Source of the DNA: Pseudomonadota bacterium
Lineage (GTDB): Bacteria > Pseudomonadota > Gammaproteobacteria > Xanthomonadales > Rhodanobacteraceae
DNA: 7,629 bases
NCBI GenBank assembly: GCA_023412995.1
Contig: JAEZQS010000252.1
Coordinates: 1 to 7,629 of the forward strand
Direction: 5' to 3'
Made by a program: the position numbers and the translations under genes. This document shows positions 6,502 to 7,629 of this stretch, in pieces. The notes under the pieces were generated by a model. The model ran no database searches. It saw only the letters and a list, made by a program, of their open reading frames with translations, and was not told the DNA's origin. How positions within the stretch are numbered: position 1 is the stretch's first letter; every line of letters begins with the position of its first letter.

Positions 6502-7629
6502 ATGGGCAGCAGCAAGCGCGCATTGCGCAGGACCGCACTTGGCATGGCATTGGGCGTGTGCCTGTCCTTGCTGGCGCAGCAGCCGGCGACGGCGGCCAAC
6601 AACGACGGTGCGGTGACCGGCCGTACCGAACCCGGCGCGGTGGTGACGGTGACGAGCCCCGCCACCGGCTTCACGCGATCGGTCACGGCCGACGAGAAAG
6701 GCAGCTACCGCTTCCCGTTCGTGCCGGTGGGCGACTACACGGTGCAGGCGACGGTCGGCGGCACGCCGGTCGGCGCGCCGGTGGACGTCACCGTCAGCCT
6801 CGGCAACGCGACCACCGTCAACCTCGGCCGGGCAGAGGCCGCGACGCTGGAGACCATCAGCGTCACCGGCTCGGTGGTGCCCGCCGTGGACGTCACCTCG
6901 GTCGAGCGCGCGACCAACGTCACGCGCGAGGAACTGCGCCGGCTGCCGGTCGACCAGAACATCACCTCGGTGGCCACCCTCGCGCCCGGCGTCAACCGGG
7001 GCGTCGCCTCCTTCGGCGGCATTTCCTTCGGCGGTTCGTCCGTCGCCGAGAACGCGTTCTACATCAACGGCCTCAACGTCACCGATTTCTACAACCGCAA
7101 CGGCTTCTCGTCGGCGCCGTTCGCGTTCTACCAGGAATTCCAGGTCAAGACCGGCGGCTATTCGGTCGAGTTCGGGCGCAGCACCGGCGGCGTGGTCAAC
7201 GCCGTCACGCGCTCGGGCACCAACGAGTTCCACTACGGCGCGGAGCTCACCCTGGAACCGTCGGAGTGGCAGTCCGAGGCGAAGGACCGCTACGACGCCG
7301 ACGGCGAGCGCTACCTGACAGCCAGTTCAGACGAATACTCGCTGGCCAAGCTCAACCTGTACGCCTCCGGCGCGCTGGTGAAGGACCGGCTGTTCTTCTT
7401 CCTGATGTACGAAGGCCGCGACTACCAGCCGCAGAACACCAACGATGCCGGCACGGTGCTGACGAAGAACGAATCCGACGACGGCTTCTGGGGCGGCAAG
7501 ATCGACTGGCACATCAACGATTCCAACCTGCTGGAGCTGATGGCGTTTTCGGACAAGAACGCCAACGTCGGCGAGGTGTACGACTTCGACTACGACGCCG
7601 ATTCCACCGGCCCGAAGACCAACGAGATC
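6502..7629 (+). CDS. TonB-dependent outer-membrane receptor, Oar-like, N-terminal part
   Basis: The first 376 codons of a gene that leaves the window at its right edge; full-length members of this group usually run to roughly 1000 residues. Residues 1-32 are a signal peptide (RRTALGMALGVCLSLLAQQPATAA). About 35-110 is a compact carboxypeptidase-regulatory-like beta domain (GAVTGRTEPGAVVTVTSPAT ... KGSYRFPFVPVGDYTVQA). A TonB-box-like segment, LETISVTGS, lies at 116-124. About 130-242 is the plug domain, with ELRRLPVDQNITSVATLAPG, AFYINGLNVTDF and the end-of-plug signature GYSVEFGRSTGGVVNAVTRS. Beta-barrel strands begin after about 243 (FHYGAELTLE, LAKLNLYASGALVKDRLFFF). It sits in the outer membrane and would take up, or secrete in the manner proposed for Oar proteins, a ligand using TonB energy. 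The ligand cannot be read from this part. The neighbouring transglutaminase-like protein suggests a peptide or protein-derived substrate (inference). Confidence 0.92.
   Translation, partial: MGSSKRALRRTALGMALGVCLSLLAQQPATAANNDGAVTGRTEPGAVVTVTSPATGFTRSVTADEKGSYRFPFVPVGDYTVQATVGGTPVGAPVDVTVSLGNATTVNLGRAEAATLETISVTGSVVPAVDVTSVERATNVTREELRRLPVDQNITSVATLAPGVNRGVASFGGISFGGSSVAENAFYINGLNVTDFYNRNGFSSAPFAFYQEFQVKTGGYSVEFGRSTGGVVNAVTRSGTNEFHYGAELTLEPSEWQSEAKDRYDADGERYLTASSDEYSLAKLNLYASGALVKDRLFFFLMYEGRDYQPQNTNDAGTVLTKNESDDGFWGGKIDWHINDSNLLELMAFSDKNANVGEVYDFDYDADSTGPKTNEI

Noticed and set aside
4828..7233. Minus-strand open frame of 801 codons opposite the transglutaminase-like gene and receptor
   Set aside because: It spans two clear plus-strand genes and their gap, and its sequence is compositionally an antisense shadow.

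Overview
The window looks like chromosomal DNA from a very GC-rich gammaproteobacterium, most likely of the Lysobacterales/Xanthomonadales (Lysobacter, Luteimonas or Pseudoxanthomonas-like). This is inferred from the strong G/C bias at third codon positions, the Oar-type TonB-dependent receptor with a shortened N-terminal domain, and the general style of the exported proteins. No sequence search was run. No rRNA, tRNA, CRISPR, insertion sequence or phage gene was seen.

Left two thirds (about 1-4754, minus strand): one compact, apparently single-transcript operon read right to left. Its order is a DUF819-family membrane protein (GTG start at 4754), a periplasmic SH3b/NlpC-P60 peptidase, an L-Ala-D/L-Glu (dipeptide) epimerase of the enolase superfamily, an RpiR-type HTH-SIS regulator, and the first 75 codons of an exported protein. 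That last protein resembles an L,D-transpeptidase but runs off the left edge. Gene junctions are -4, -1, +7 and +11 bases, so translation is tightly coupled.

Centre (4755-4938): a divergent intergenic region of about 180 bp. It holds candidate promoters for both directions and two short, nearly adjacent perfect inverted repeats that could be operators, perhaps for the RpiR regulator encoded in the operon.

Right third (plus strand): a periplasmic transglutaminase-like protein with an intact Cys-His-Asp triad, followed after 48 bp by the first 376 codons of an Oar-like TonB-dependent outer-membrane receptor that runs off the right edge.

Taken together, the left operon reads as a peptidoglycan-peptide salvage unit. 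The NlpC/P60 enzyme would release L-Ala-D-Glu from murein peptides in the periplasm, the DUF819 protein would carry the dipeptide inward, and the epimerase would convert it to L-Ala-L-Glu for ordinary peptidases. The B. subtilis YkfB/YkfC pair is the known parallel, but YkfC works in the cytoplasm after uptake of the longer peptide. Here the peptidase has a signal peptide, so a dedicated dipeptide importer is needed, and the uncharacterised DUF819 protein is the obvious candidate. The regulator's SIS domain lacks the usual phosphosugar-binding serines, which hints at a different effector. The divergent receptor and transglutaminase-like protein may supply or process peptides at the outer membrane and periplasm; that link rests on position only.
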